64,000 nt of DNA from NCBI RefSeq assembly GCF_015207005.2, contig NZ_JADEXS020000001.1, positions 1,550,001-1,614,000 on the forward strand, in the 5' to 3' direction. Below the pieces are notes generated by a model that was not told the DNA's origin, made no database searches, and was given only the letters and a program-made list of their open reading frames with translations. A program made the translations under genes and the position numbers. Of this stretch, positions 18,491 to 27,912 are shown piece by piece. Origin of the DNA: Desmonostoc muscorum LEGE 12446. GTDB lineage: Bacteria > Cyanobacteriota > Cyanobacteriia > Cyanobacteriales > Nostocaceae. How positions within the stretch are numbered: the first letter of the stretch is position 1; each line of letters begins with the position of its first letter.

Positions 18491-20893
18491 ATGCCAGCAC
18501 AACAGTGGACTTTAGCAACAACAGAACAACCGCCAGAGTGGTTTATCCAAGCGGTGAAACAGCATACGCCCGCATCAAATGGACTGTATGCAGCACAATT
18601 GTTGTGGCAACGGGGAATTAAAGAAAAATCACAATTATTAGCTTTTATTAACTATAAAACTTATCAAGCAGCAAGTCCCTTTGAGTTTGGACAAGAAATG
18701 CATCTGGCGATCGCCCGCTTACAAAAAGCCCGCGATGGTCATGATAAAATTGCTATCTGGGGAGATTTTGACGCTGATGGCATTACCTCCACTGCCGTAC
18801 TTTGGGATGGATTAGGAGAGTTTTTTATCCCAAACATCGAGTTAATTTATTACATTCCCAATCGTTTAAAAGAATCCCACGGATTGAATAATCAAGGAAT
18901 TGATAATTTAGCCAAACAAGGTTGTAAATTAATAGTCACTTGTGACACGGGCAGCACAAATATTGATGAGATTATTTATGCCAAAGAGTTAGGTATCGAT
19001 GTCATAGTTACCGACCATCACACCTTACCTGAAGAACGCCCACCAGTTACAGCGATTATTAATCCTCGATATCTGCCAAACGAACATCAGCTATATCATC
19101 TTTCTGGGGTGGCGGTAGCTTATAAATTGGTGGAAGCACTTTATCAAACTTTGCCTCATGTCCCCCAACACCCATTAGAAGACTTATTAGATTTAGTGGC
19201 GGTGGGATTAATTGCCGACTTGGTGCAGCTGAGTGGAGATTGTCGCTATTTAGCACAGCTGGGAATTCAACGACTGCAAGCAGATTTTCAACAGCCACCG
19301 ACAGCACGACGACGACCGGGGGTAGGGCGATTATTAGAATTGTGCCAGAAAAGTGGCGATCGCCCCACAGATATTTCCTTCGGTTTAGGACCGCGAATTA
19401 ACGCCGTCAGCCGCATTCAAGGTGATGCTAGTTTCTGCGTCGAATTATTAACCAGTCGCAATGCCAAACGTTGTAACGAATTAGCCGAAGTTACAGAACT
19501 CGCAAACACCCGCCGCAAATCCTTGCAAAAAGATGTACAAGCCCAAGTAGCACAAAAACTGACTCAATTAGATTTATCAACCACCAGCGTCATTGTCCTC
19601 GAAGATGCCCAATGGCCTGCCGGTGTATTGGGCTTAGTCGCTGGACAAGTGGCACAAGAAACAGGACGGCCGACGATTTTGTTAAGTACAGAGGGACTGG
19701 GGACTGGGGACTGGGGACTGGGGACTGGGGAGGAATTTTCCCAATCCCCAATCCCTAATTCCCAATCCCTAGCCCGTGGTTCCGCCCGTTCGGTAAATTC
19801 CGTCGATTTGTATCAATTGGTGAAAGAACAAGCACATCTGTTGCACCGCTTTGGTGGACATCCTTTTGCGGCGGGTTTGAGTTTAGCGATTGAGAATATT
19901 CCTTTATTTACAGCAGCAATTAATCAGCAGTTACGCCAATCTTTGGGTGGTACAACTCTTACGCCAACGGTGCAAGCAGACTTAGTGGTAACAGTTGCAG
20001 ATTTAGGGAAAGAGTTATTTTTAGAACTAAAATTATTAGAACCTTGTGGAATGGGTAACCCTGTTCCAAAATTGCTAATTCAAAACTGCTGGTTTGAAAA
20101 TAGTTGGCATCGCAATCAGCAAGATTGGCAAGGAAAAAAGGTACAGTACATTAAAACTGAGTTTAATATTCGGGATGATTCAACTAGAAGTCCCTTTCCT
20201 GGTATTTGGTGGGGACACTACAAAGAAGAATTGCCCATAGGAAGGTGTGATTGTATAGCAGAACTCGACTACAACACCTTCAAAAAACGCTATGAAATTA
20301 GATTAATTGCTGTGCGCCAAAGTGAAAACTCAGCACTCAATACTCAGCACTCACCATTCATCCTCGACTGGCGCAACCTCCCCACTCCCCACTTTGTACA
20401 GACGCGATTAATCGCGTCTCAACAGACTCCCCCACTCGTGCTTGAACATTGTCCGACGAACTGGGATGATTTACGTGTATGGTTGCGGCGATGTTTAACG
20501 ACTACGTTTGATAATCAACAACAATTAGCCATCGCTTGGTCTAAACCCAACCACCAACCACCAAAAGAAGTTTGGCGAACCTTGGTTGGGATTGCCAAAT
20601 ATCTCAGTCGTACCAATCAATTAGTCACCCGCGTACAACTTTTAGATAAACTTGGGATTAGCGATCGCACCTTATTTTTAGGAATCAAAGCTTTAAAATA
20701 TTGGGGATTCACAGTTACAAGACAAGACCGTGATTTCCACATCACCTGGAATCCCAGCAATGTCTTTGAAACCAACGCTGATGTAGCTGTTGCACAGTTT
20801 TTAGCCGCCGTCAGCGAAGAACAATTTCAGCAAAACTACTTTGCCGAAGTACCTTTATCTACTATTGTTGCCATGATTAATACTCAGTTCTGA
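18491..20893 (+). CDS. recJ: Single-stranded-DNA-specific exonuclease RecJ, with repeat-derived insertions
   Basis: About 800 aa from ATG 18491 (an upstream GTG at 18449 would overlap the GNAT gene). The DHH phosphoesterase motifs are present: WGDFDADGITS, VTCDTG, VTDHH and DLVAVGLIADLV, then the DHHA1 motif RFGGHPFAAGLSL near residue 450. RecJ degrades ssDNA 5' to 3' in recombination and mismatch/base-excision repair. Between the DHH and DHHA1 domains about 35 residues ([15 protein letters not shown] and onward) are translated from a GGGGACTG minisatellite, and a second patch near residue 640 translates a palindromic repeat. Both keep the frame open, so the protein is probably still made. 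Confidence 0.92.
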   Translation: MPAQQWTLATTEQPPEWFIQAVKQHTPASNGLYAAQLLWQRGIKEKSQLLAFINYKTYQAASPFEFGQEMHLAIARLQKARDGHDKIAIWGDFDADGITSTAVLWDGLGEFFIPNIELIYYIPNRLKESHGLNNQGIDNLAKQGCKLIVTCDTGSTNIDEIIYAKELGIDVIVTDHHTLPEERPPVTAIINPRYLPNEHQLYHLSGVAVAYKLVEALYQTLPHVPQHPLEDLLDLVAVGLIADLVQLSGDCRYLAQLGIQRLQADFQQPPTARRRPGVGRLLELCQKSGDRPTDISFGLGPRINAVSRIQGDASFCVELLTSRNAKRCNELAEVTELANTRRKSLQKDVQAQVAQKLTQLDLSTTSVIVLEDAQWPAGVLGLVAGQVAQETGRPTILLSTEGLGTGDWGLGTGEEFSQSPIPNSQSLARGSARSVNSVDLYQLVKEQAHLLHRFGGHPFAAGLSLAIENIPLFTAAINQQLRQSLGGTTLTPTVQADLVVTVADLGKELFLELKLLEPCGMGNPVPKLLIQNCWFENSWHRNQQDWQGKKVQYIKTEFNIRDDSTRSPFPGIWWGHYKEELPIGRCDCIAELDYNTFKKRYEIRLIAVRQSENSALNTQHSPFILDWRNLPTPHFVQTRLIASQQTPPLVLEHCPTNWDDLRVWLRRCLTTTFDNQQQLAIAWSKPNHQPPKEVWRTLVGIAKYLSRTNQLVTRVQLLDKLGISDRTLFLGIKALKYWGFTVTRQDRDFHITWNPSNVFETNADVAVAQFLAAVSEEQFQQNYFAEVPLSTIVAMINTQF
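19690..19776. repeat. GGGGACTG tandem/inverted repeat inside recJ
   Basis: Four GGGGACTG units (19695-19729) are followed by the mirrored CCCAATCCCCAATCCC units (19740-19770), the same family as at 29829-30052 and 61620-61768. It is read in frame within recJ. Confidence 0.9.
20392..20424. repeat. Palindromic repeat AGACGCGATTAATCGCGTCT inside recJ
   Basis: A perfect 20-bp palindrome (20400-20419), preceded by CCCCACTCCCCAC and TTGTAC, lies inside the coding region of recJ. This palindrome type is a common dispersed repeat in Nostoc-like genomes (established knowledge, recalled). Confidence 0.75.
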
Positions 20894-21639
20894 TTGCTAT
20901 AGTGGTTCCAATCATCTGAGGTACGGAAATTTCTAGGGGCGCATAGCTATCATAGGTGTCAACTGAACGTAAAAACCTTGTAAGGACGTTATATAAAACT
21001 TACTCAATTACCAATCAATCCCGAGTTACCCCACCCCGGCTTTGCTAGCGCAAAACCGCCCCTCCCCTTACCAAGGGGAGGGGTTGGGGGTGGGGTAAAG
21101 CGTATGTGGGACAAGCGTTTGAGCTTAAGTTGACACCAATGCATAGCTATACGCTCCTACATTGTACTTCAATATTACACTTTTGGACGATAGACAAGCA
21201 AATATTGGTTAATTATGCAGTTTTATGCAATTAAGTGATCGCATTTCTGCATCCTCCAGGAATGAAAACTGCACGCAAAGGAGCAGAAAAGGTGGATGTG
21301 TTGTATGAATAGGTCGGATATTGTGTAACTCATTGGCAACAGTAAAACTACTGGCAGCTAATTAGTTTCTTTATACATTTCTTGTCAATTTTGTCAAGCT
21401 CAGTTTGAGATCAGTGATGCGGTGAGATCAAACTGCACTGGAATTAAAAATCTCAAACAGCGAAATTACTTACATGAGCAAAAATGAAGGAGAAATTCAT
21501 AAAGGGTTTTATCTAAACTACTGTTGCTACGGTTACGCTCATCCTCTACTCCCCTTACCGAATTGGAAGATTGGGGTTGTTTGATAATTGTCAACTCATC
21601 GGTCAAGGTTAAAAACTTTAGTCACAAACTTTCAAAAAC
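20894..21639. other. Intergenic region upstream of the ammonia-lyase, with a MITE-like element
   Basis: About 745 bp. A foldback element occupies about 20936-21163: left arm GCATAGCTATCATAGGTGTCAACT, right arm AGTTGACACCAATGCATAGCTAT, with an internal C-rich/G-rich hairpin (CCCCTCCCCTTACC / AAGGGGAGGGG). The remaining 480 bp are AT-rich and should contain the lyase promoter; no operator was recognised. Confidence 0.65.
20936..21163. mobile_element. MITE-like foldback element
   Basis: Imperfect inverted arms at 20938-20963 and 21127-21158 (GCATAGCTAT and GGTGTCAACT blocks pair with AGTTGACACC and ATAGCTATACGC) flank a strong central hairpin CCCCTCCCC...GGGGAGGGG at 21059-21082. No ORF is inside. 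Confidence 0.6.
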
Positions 21640-23349
21640 ATGGATACACTTCGCTTAAATAAAAACACTGCCAACAAAACTGCCTTTTCTTTTGTGCATG
21701 GTTCTGATGACGCTGTAATTGTAGGCGATCGCAATCTCACTGTTGAAGAAGTCATTAGTGTAGCGCGTTATGGCACACAGGTACGTTTAACTGATGATCT
21801 AGAAAAATTGGCTAATGTCCAAGCATCCTGCGACTTTATTCACCATGCAGTTGAATCCGGGGAACCTATTTATGGCGTGACAACTGGTTTTGGTGGTATG
21901 GCAAATGTGGTAATTTCTCCTGAATCTGCGGCTTTACTACAAAATAATTTGATGTGGTATCACAAGGTGGGTGCAGGAAAAAAATTACCTCTGGTTGATG
22001 TTCGGGCTGCAATGCTTCTACGTGCAAACTCCCACATTAGTGGTGCATCGGGGATTCGTCTGGAACTCATCAAGCGGATGCTGATATTCCTGAATGCTGG
22101 TGTTACACCTCATGTCTGTGAATTTGGTTCAATTGGTGCCAGTGGTGATTTAACGCCTTTAGCGTATATCACCGGGGCATTGATTGGTTTAAATTCCAGC
22201 TACACCGTTGACTTTAACGGTGAAGAAATGAACGCACTAACAGCACTCAAAAAACTGGGTTTAGAACCATTGCAACTACTTCCTAAAGAAGGGTTAGCAA
22301 TGATGAATGGCACCTCAGTTATGACAGGTATCGCCGCCAATTGCGTCTACGACACCAAAAATCTCTTAGCATTAGCAATGGGTGCCCACGCCTTAGCTAT
22401 TCAAGGTTTAAATGGGACTAATCAATCATTTCACCCATTTATCCATAAACTCAAACCACATTCAGGACAAAAATGGGCTGCTAACCAAATGCTCAGCCTG
22501 TTGATAGGTTCACGATTAGTTCGAGAAGAGTTAAATGGTTCTCACAACTATCGCGGTGAAGATCCGATTCAAGACCGTTATTCACTGCGTTGTTTAGCTC
22601 AATATATGGGGCCAATTGTCGATGGACTTGAGCAAATTCAAAAACAAATTGAGGTAGAAATTAACTCTGTAACTGACAACCCGCTCATCGATGTGGAGAA
22701 CCAAGCAAGTTATCATGGCGGCAATTTCTTAGGACAGTATATTGGTGTAGGAATGGATCAATTGCGTTACTACATTGGGTTGTTAGCTAAACACTTAGAT
22801 GTCCAAATAGCGTACTTGGTAGCACCAGAATTTAACAATGGACTCTCTCCATCTTTAGTTGGTAACAAAGACCGGAGTGTAAACATGGGGTTCAAGGGAT
22901 TGCAAATTACTGGCAACTCCATCATGCCTTTATTAACCTTCTATGGAAATTCCATAGCCGATCGCTTTCCTACCCACGCGGAACAATATAACCAAAATAT
23001 CAACAGCCAAGGTTTTGCTTCCGCAAATTTAGCGCGTCAATCAGTAGAAATCTTTCAACAATATATAGCGATCGCCTTGATGTTTGGCGTGCAAGCAGTT
23101 GATTTACGCACATACACAATTGTTGAACATTATGATGCCCGTGCCACCCTCTCGCCTGCAACCAGAGATTTATATCTCGCAATCCGTGATGTAGTTGGAC
23201 AAGCGCCGTCTCCCAACAGACCTTACATCTGGAACGACAACGAACAAGCCCTAGATGAACACATTGCCAAAATTGCAACTGATATCGCCAATGGTGGACA
23301 AATTGTGCAAGCAGTTAACGGTCTTTTGTTAACCTTAGAGGATGTTTGA
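21640..23349 (+). CDS. Aromatic amino acid ammonia-lyase (PAL-like, MIO enzyme)
   Basis: 569 aa, the same length class as Anabaena/Nostoc PAL, with collinear similarity throughout. The MIO triad A167-S168-G169 (GSIGASGDL), catalytic Tyr78 (YGVTTGFGGMA) and the NINSQG and YHGGNFLGQY blocks are intact. The enzyme should eliminate ammonia from an aromatic amino acid to give a cinnamate-type acid. At the substrate-selectivity pair it reads Tyr107-His108, where cyanobacterial PALs have Phe-Leu, TALs His-Leu and HALs Ser-His, so the preferred substrate may not be phenylalanine. It is the first gene of a rightward group (P450, CoA ligase, ThDP enzyme, KAS III-like). Confidence 0.9.
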   Translation: MDTLRLNKNTANKTAFSFVHGSDDAVIVGDRNLTVEEVISVARYGTQVRLTDDLEKLANVQASCDFIHHAVESGEPIYGVTTGFGGMANVVISPESAALLQNNLMWYHKVGAGKKLPLVDVRAAMLLRANSHISGASGIRLELIKRMLIFLNAGVTPHVCEFGSIGASGDLTPLAYITGALIGLNSSYTVDFNGEEMNALTALKKLGLEPLQLLPKEGLAMMNGTSVMTGIAANCVYDTKNLLALAMGAHALAIQGLNGTNQSFHPFIHKLKPHSGQKWAANQMLSLLIGSRLVREELNGSHNYRGEDPIQDRYSLRCLAQYMGPIVDGLEQIQKQIEVEINSVTDNPLIDVENQASYHGGNFLGQYIGVGMDQLRYYIGLLAKHLDVQIAYLVAPEFNNGLSPSLVGNKDRSVNMGFKGLQITGNSIMPLLTFYGNSIADRFPTHAEQYNQNINSQGFASANLARQSVEIFQQYIAIALMFGVQAVDLRTYTIVEHYDARATLSPATRDLYLAIRDVVGQAPSPNRPYIWNDNEQALDEHIAKIATDIANGGQIVQAVNGLLLTLEDV

Positions 23350-23746
23350 AAAGTTATCTTGTCGGTAGCCCAAGGCTCTAAATCTTCCTAAATTCCCGTA
23401 TAAATTGCCGGACTTTGAATCAGGTCACAACCAAACACTTTTCAAACAATCTCTAACACATACTTACACCAATTCGGAATTCAGAAGTCAGAATTCAGGA
23501 GTCAGAATCAAGACGCTCGTTGCGCTAAAGCGTCTCCGCTTCTCCCAAAGGGAGAGGCTAGCGCCAAGGGAGAAGACTCGCTCATAGCGTTGCTATGGCG
23601 AAGGCGTTGCCTCTCGTTCGCCCAAAGCGTCTCGTAGAGAAGAGAAGGCTTTACGCTGCGCTATCCGTCAGTCGCACAGAAAACATTGCTGAATTCTGAC
23701 TCCTGACTCCTGAATTCTGTTTGATTAAATTTGGAGAGAAAATACA
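23350..23746. repeat. Repeat-filled spacer between lyase and P450
   Basis: The spacer contains mirrored GAATTCAGAAGTCAGAATTCAG (23478-23499) and GAATTCTGACTCCTGACTCC units (23691-23710) around a mosaic of Nostoc-type repeats (AGGCGTTGCC, AAGCGTCTC, GGGAGAGGCTAGCGCC). No gene. A purine-rich GGAGAGAAA sits just before the P450 ATG. Confidence 0.75.
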
Positions 23747-24299
23747 ATGGTAAAACAGAGCATCTACCAAAATGGACGTAAAAAGCCTCCTGGCGTACCT
23801 GGTTTTCCAATTATTGGCTGCTTTCCCCAAATGTCAACAAATCCGCTGCAATTCCTCACCAATGCAGCGCGTGAGTATGGTGGCGTTGTCCATCTGGGGG
23901 CGATCGGTCCGCAACAACTTTACTTGATTGCCGATCCAGATTGTGTAAAGTATGTGCTGCAAGAAAATCCTCAGAATTACACAAAAGGTGAAAATTTCCA
24001 GGACATAAAACTGGTAATTGGTGAAGGCTTGGTGATTAGCGAGGGTGACTCATGGCGTTCCCAGCGTCGCCTAATGCAACCATCTTTTCACCGCCAGCAA
24101 ATCGCCGCGATGGTCAATGACATGACCCAGCTGACCGCCCAGATGGTAGAACGCTGGCAAAAAATACCAGCCGGTACAACCCTCAATATCTCTGAGGAAA
24201 TGCTTGTTCTGACACAGAAGATTCTCCTCAAGACGACTTTGAGTATTGACGCTGATAGCGACACCACCGAACTAATTCAGGCTTGGAATACTATCTATA

Positions 24300-25235
24300 G
24301 AACCCATTTGACATCTAAGAAGGTGCTGCAAGCCTCTTAATCATTAGCCTGATGAAGCAGATATTGAGTTTGGCAGTGGCACTAACCAGGGTTCGTTCAA
24401 AGTTCTTAACCAGAATTTTACAGCGCTCCATCCAAGCATTGGAGCGTTCGATCACCCATCTAGCTATTGCCGGAACAAATCCAGATTTTCCTTGTGCCGC
24501 TTTCTCTTGTTTTGAGGGTTTCGTAGAAAGTTGAAACTGAATTTTGGTCATGATCTCTGGGTAAATTCGCTCTAACTCCTGAGTCAAATATTCTGGGTGA
24601 TACCCATGATCTAGCAGGATAGTAATCTTGGGAATATCGATAGGTTTTGACTTGAAGTAGTCGATGTTGAGAGTAAACATCTCAATTAATCCGGCATCAT
24701 CCGAGACATTGGCGCGAGTACAGAGCGTAAAAAAGGGAAACCCAAGGGTGTCAATAGCCAAATGCCTTTTAATACCGTTGGTGGCTTTGTAGAAGCAAAA
24801 ACCTTTCGACTCCACACTGGCGTTGCAGGTATTTTTCACTGCTTGGGAGTCAATGATGATCAATGTCGTCCAGTGCGGTTTTTTTTTTACCTGTTCACGC
24901 ACTTGTCCATGTAAGACACTCATCAGTTCCTCAAATACCCCGGCTGCTCGCCACTGTTTGTAGTGCCAATATACAGTGGAATAAGGGGGGAGGTCTTTAG
25001 GTAAGTCTTGCCAATTGCATCCATTTTTTAGTTGATAGAGAATTCCATTGAAGATATCTCGCTTTGGCCAGTTGGTCGGTCGAGTCTGCTTCTTAGTCGG
25101 TAATATCTCTTGCAATAAGGGTTCAAAAATTTCCCATTCTGCATCAGTGAGGTTGCTGGAATACGCCATTAGTATTGGATTTTAGATGCTGAGGAGTACC
25201 TTAATTCAAAACCTCACAAGATGTCAAATGGGTTC
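24300..25235. mobile_element. IS5-family insertion sequence, 936 bp, inside the P450
   Basis: Perfect 17-bp terminal inverted repeats GAACCCATTTGACATCT at 24300-24316 and (reverse) 25219-25235. The flanking direct repeat TATA at 24296-24299 and 25236-25239 is the target duplication; only this 4-bp choice restores the P450 frame. One transposase gene on the minus strand fills the element. The ends match perfectly, indicating a recent, probably still mobile copy. Confidence 0.93.
24315..25169 (-). CDS. IS5-family DDE transposase
   Basis: 284 aa, full length. The N-terminal helix domain is of the LTDAEWEIFEPLLQ type seen in IS5-family proteins. The DDE residues are visible: first Asp in LIIIDSQAVKNT, second in ILLDHGYHPEY, Glu in WVIERSNAWMERCK. 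The ORF is intact and lies antisense to the P450 it disrupts. Confidence 0.93.
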   Translation of the reverse strand: MAYSSNLTDAEWEIFEPLLQEILPTKKQTRPTNWPKRDIFNGILYQLKNGCNWQDLPKDLPPYSTVYWHYKQWRAAGVFEELMSVLHGQVREQVKKKPHWTTLIIIDSQAVKNTCNASVESKGFCFYKATNGIKRHLAIDTLGFPFFTLCTRANVSDDAGLIEMFTLNIDYFKSKPIDIPKITILLDHGYHPEYLTQELERIYPEIMTKIQFQLSTKPSKQEKAAQGKSGFVPAIARWVIERSNAWMERCKILVKNFERTLVSATAKLNICFIRLMIKRLAAPS

Positions 25236-26157
25236 TATAAGTTTCTGAGCGATCGCTTGTGGGCTGTCATCAAGCCGCCTATTAGCTTCCCCACGCCAAA
25301 AAACCGCCAGTTTCAGCAAGCAATCAACACCCTCCGCACAATTGCCAACAACATCATCCAACAACGCAAACAAGGCAATCGTACCACTTATGACATACTT
25401 TCAATGTTCATGAGTACTCAGGATGAGTCTGGCAAGGGATTGAGTGACCAGCAATTACATGACCAGATAGTTGGACTATTTTCCGCTGGATTTGAGACCT
25501 CAGCTGTAACACTTGGCTGGATCTGGTACTTGCTTTCCAAATATCCCACTGTGGAACGCCAGTTACAGGCAGAACTGACTACAGTCTTGGCTGGAAGAAT
25601 CCCGACTTTTGAGGATCTGCCGCACCTGAAATATACCAAAATGGTTGTTCAGGAAGCAATGCGACTTTATCCAGGTGCTTGGGTTTATGCCCGCAACAAC
25701 TTGGATGACGATTTGATTGGCGGCTATCATATCCCAGCTGGCTCCATGCTTTTGCTCAGTCCCTTTGTCACCCACCGCCTCCCGGCTTTTTGGGATAATC
25801 CTGAAGGCTTTGATCCTGAACGATTCACACCAGAACGCTCAGTTGATCGTCCGCGTTATGCGTACTTTCCTTTCGGCGGCGGCCAACGTCAGTGCTTAGG
25901 CGACATCTTTGCGTTAACGGAAATTCAGTTGATTGTAGCAATGGTGTGTCAACGCTTCCGCCTCAATCTCCTGCCTGAACACCCGGTTGAATGCCAGCCA
26001 TTGCTAACTCTGCAAACACGCAAAGGCATTCTAATGACATTGCAGCCACGAAGTGAAATTGATAACGTCAGTCAGCTAAATACTCAAAAGACATTATTAA
26101 CACTGAATTCTGAATTCTTCTGATCGAGGTAATGAAGTTAAGTGAGTCTTTTTAGCC

Positions 26158-27678
26158 ATGAATATTGCCCATCATGTCGAGCGGGGTTGTCAACTCTATC
26201 CTGAGAAAATCGCTCTGATTTTTGAAGATAAATCTTTTACCTATAAACACCTGAATCAGCTAGTAAATCGTCTAGCCAACGGTTTAAGTGGATTAGGAAT
26301 TAGAAAAGGCGATCGCGTAGTTTTGTTTTTGCCAAACATTCCAGAATTTATAATTTCTTATCTTGGCATTCTCAAAATCGGTGCGGTTGTCGTTTCAGTC
26401 AACGTGATGCTCAAAAGCAATGAAGTTAGTTACATTTTCAACGATTGTGCTGCCAAGGCAATAATTACCACTGAATCACTCGTTGAAAATGTACCAGATG
26501 CAGATTTACCGGAACTACAACACATTTTGATCGCAGAGGGTAGCGCCAAAAAGGGAACTACTTTAGCGAAACTGATGGATAGTGCTTCTAGCAATGGATA
26601 TGCGATTGAAATAGATCGCCATGCTCCTGCTAGCATCGTTTATACATCAGGAACAACGGGTTTTCCTAAAGGAGCGACCCTTTCCCACGGCAACATAATT
26701 TCTAATATGTATTCCCAAAACCGTTGTTGTGGAATGCGACCAGATGACCGATTATTGCTTTATTTACCGCTATTTCATTGTTTTGGTCAAAATGCGATTC
26801 TCAACGCAGCATTAAACGTCTGCGCCACAATTATCCTGCAACGTCGATTTGACCTTGAGCAAGTCCTGAACGCGATCGCTACTCATGAAGTAACAATGTT
26901 CTTTGGGGTACCAACGGTCTTTATTAACCTTCTAAATAATGATTTATCTCGCTACAACCTCAATAGTGTGCGTTATTACTTTTCAGCAGCGGCACCAATG
27001 CCAATTGAAGTTGCCCAAACTTGGCGAGATAAGTATGGAAAAGTCATCAATGAAGGATATGGTTTAACTGAAACATCACCATGTGCATCTTATAATCACG
27101 ATTTGAAATACAAACTCGGTTCCATTGGCGCTCCTATCGAGAATGTAGAAATGAAAGTTATTGACGATAGTGGTAATCAAGTAGAGCTTGGTGAATTGGG
27201 TCAAATAGTAATTCGAGGACCTAATGTCATGCTTGGTTATTGGAATCGCCCATTTGAAACTGCTCAAGTAATTAAAAATGGCTGGTTTCATACTGGTGAC
27301 ATTGGTCGGGTAGATGAAGATGGTTTTTTCTACATCGTTGACCGCTTGAAAGACATGATTAATGTATCTGGATTTAAGGTATATCCGACTGAAGTTGAAA
27401 ATGTAATTTATCAACACTCATCTGTTGCCGAGGTAGCTGTATATGGCGTTAAGGATGCTGTCAAAGGTGAGATAGTTCAGGCAAATATTATCCTGAAGCA
27501 GGGCAACATAATTAGCGAAGAACAAATCCTCAAATTTTGTTCTGAAAGAATGGCAAAATACAAACTTCCCTGTGCTATTAATTTTGTAGATTCCCTACCG
27601 AAAAATCCAACGGGTAAAGTTTTAAAACGACTTTTGCGCCAGCAATCAAGCTCTCAATTAGCTGCTGTTAGTAAGTAA
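26158..27678 (+). CDS. Acyl-/aryl-CoA ligase (ANL superfamily)
   Basis: 506 aa. It adenylates a carboxylic acid and transfers it to CoA. The ANL motifs are complete: P-loop YTSGTTGFPKGATLSH, YGLTETSP, WFHTGD, and the C-terminal KNPTGKVLKRL with the catalytic Lys. The overall sequence resembles long-chain-fatty-acid and 4-coumarate-CoA ligases. Next to an ammonia-lyase, the likely substrate is a cinnamate-type acid (inference from context). ATG 26158, 34 bp after the P450 stop, so probably one transcript with the P450 before the insertion. Confidence 0.9.
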   Translation: MNIAHHVERGCQLYPEKIALIFEDKSFTYKHLNQLVNRLANGLSGLGIRKGDRVVLFLPNIPEFIISYLGILKIGAVVVSVNVMLKSNEVSYIFNDCAAKAIITTESLVENVPDADLPELQHILIAEGSAKKGTTLAKLMDSASSNGYAIEIDRHAPASIVYTSGTTGFPKGATLSHGNIISNMYSQNRCCGMRPDDRLLLYLPLFHCFGQNAILNAALNVCATIILQRRFDLEQVLNAIATHEVTMFFGVPTVFINLLNNDLSRYNLNSVRYYFSAAAPMPIEVAQTWRDKYGKVINEGYGLTETSPCASYNHDLKYKLGSIGAPIENVEMKVIDDSGNQVELGELGQIVIRGPNVMLGYWNRPFETAQVIKNGWFHTGDIGRVDEDGFFYIVDRLKDMINVSGFKVYPTEVENVIYQHSSVAEVAVYGVKDAVKGEIVQANIILKQGNIISEEQILKFCSERMAKYKLPCAINFVDSLPKNPTGKVLKRLLRQQSSSQLAAVSK

Positions 27679-27912
27679 TATAGGAATCATATTTGATTTT
27701 TGAAATTATATACGTAGGTGGGGAGTAGGGAGTAGGGAATAGGGAATCAGGCTTTTCGAGTTGTACGGAGTTTTTCAAAAATCAAATCATAGTCCTATAC
27801 TAATTCTGATTTTTTGGGATCGCCCAGAGAATAGAACGCAAAGAAGGACTTTTCTAAGAGATTTACTCAATAAAGGTAAAAAATCAACAAAGAGGAATCA
27901 AGGTTGGCAATT
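27679..27912. repeat. Spacer with GGGAGTAGGGAATAGGG repeat
   Basis: Minisatellite units GGGGAGTAGGGAGTAGGGAATAGGG at 27720-27744, flanked by inverted ATCATATTTGATTTTTGA and TCAAAAATCAAATCAT blocks (27686-27703 and 27775-27790) that could form a hairpin. No gene. Confidence 0.65.

Larger units (their letters stand above)
23747..26123 (+). pseudogene. Cytochrome P450 interrupted by an IS5-family element
   Basis: The gene is split into 23747-24299 and 25240-26123. Removing the 936-bp insertion and one TATA copy restores one frame of 478 aa (junction Ile-Tyr-Lys-Phe at residues 183-186). The rebuilt protein has all P450 landmarks: proline-rich KKPPGVPGFPIIG, I-helix AGFETS (Thr271), K-helix EAMR (323-326) and the haem loop FPFGGGQRQCLG with Cys403. 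The family would hydroxylate or oxidatively couple a small substrate, here plausibly a cinnamate-type acid or later intermediate. As it stands the N-terminal fragment lacks the haem ligand, so the enzyme is inactive unless the IS excises. The CoA ligase follows 34 bp later. Confidence 0.93.
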
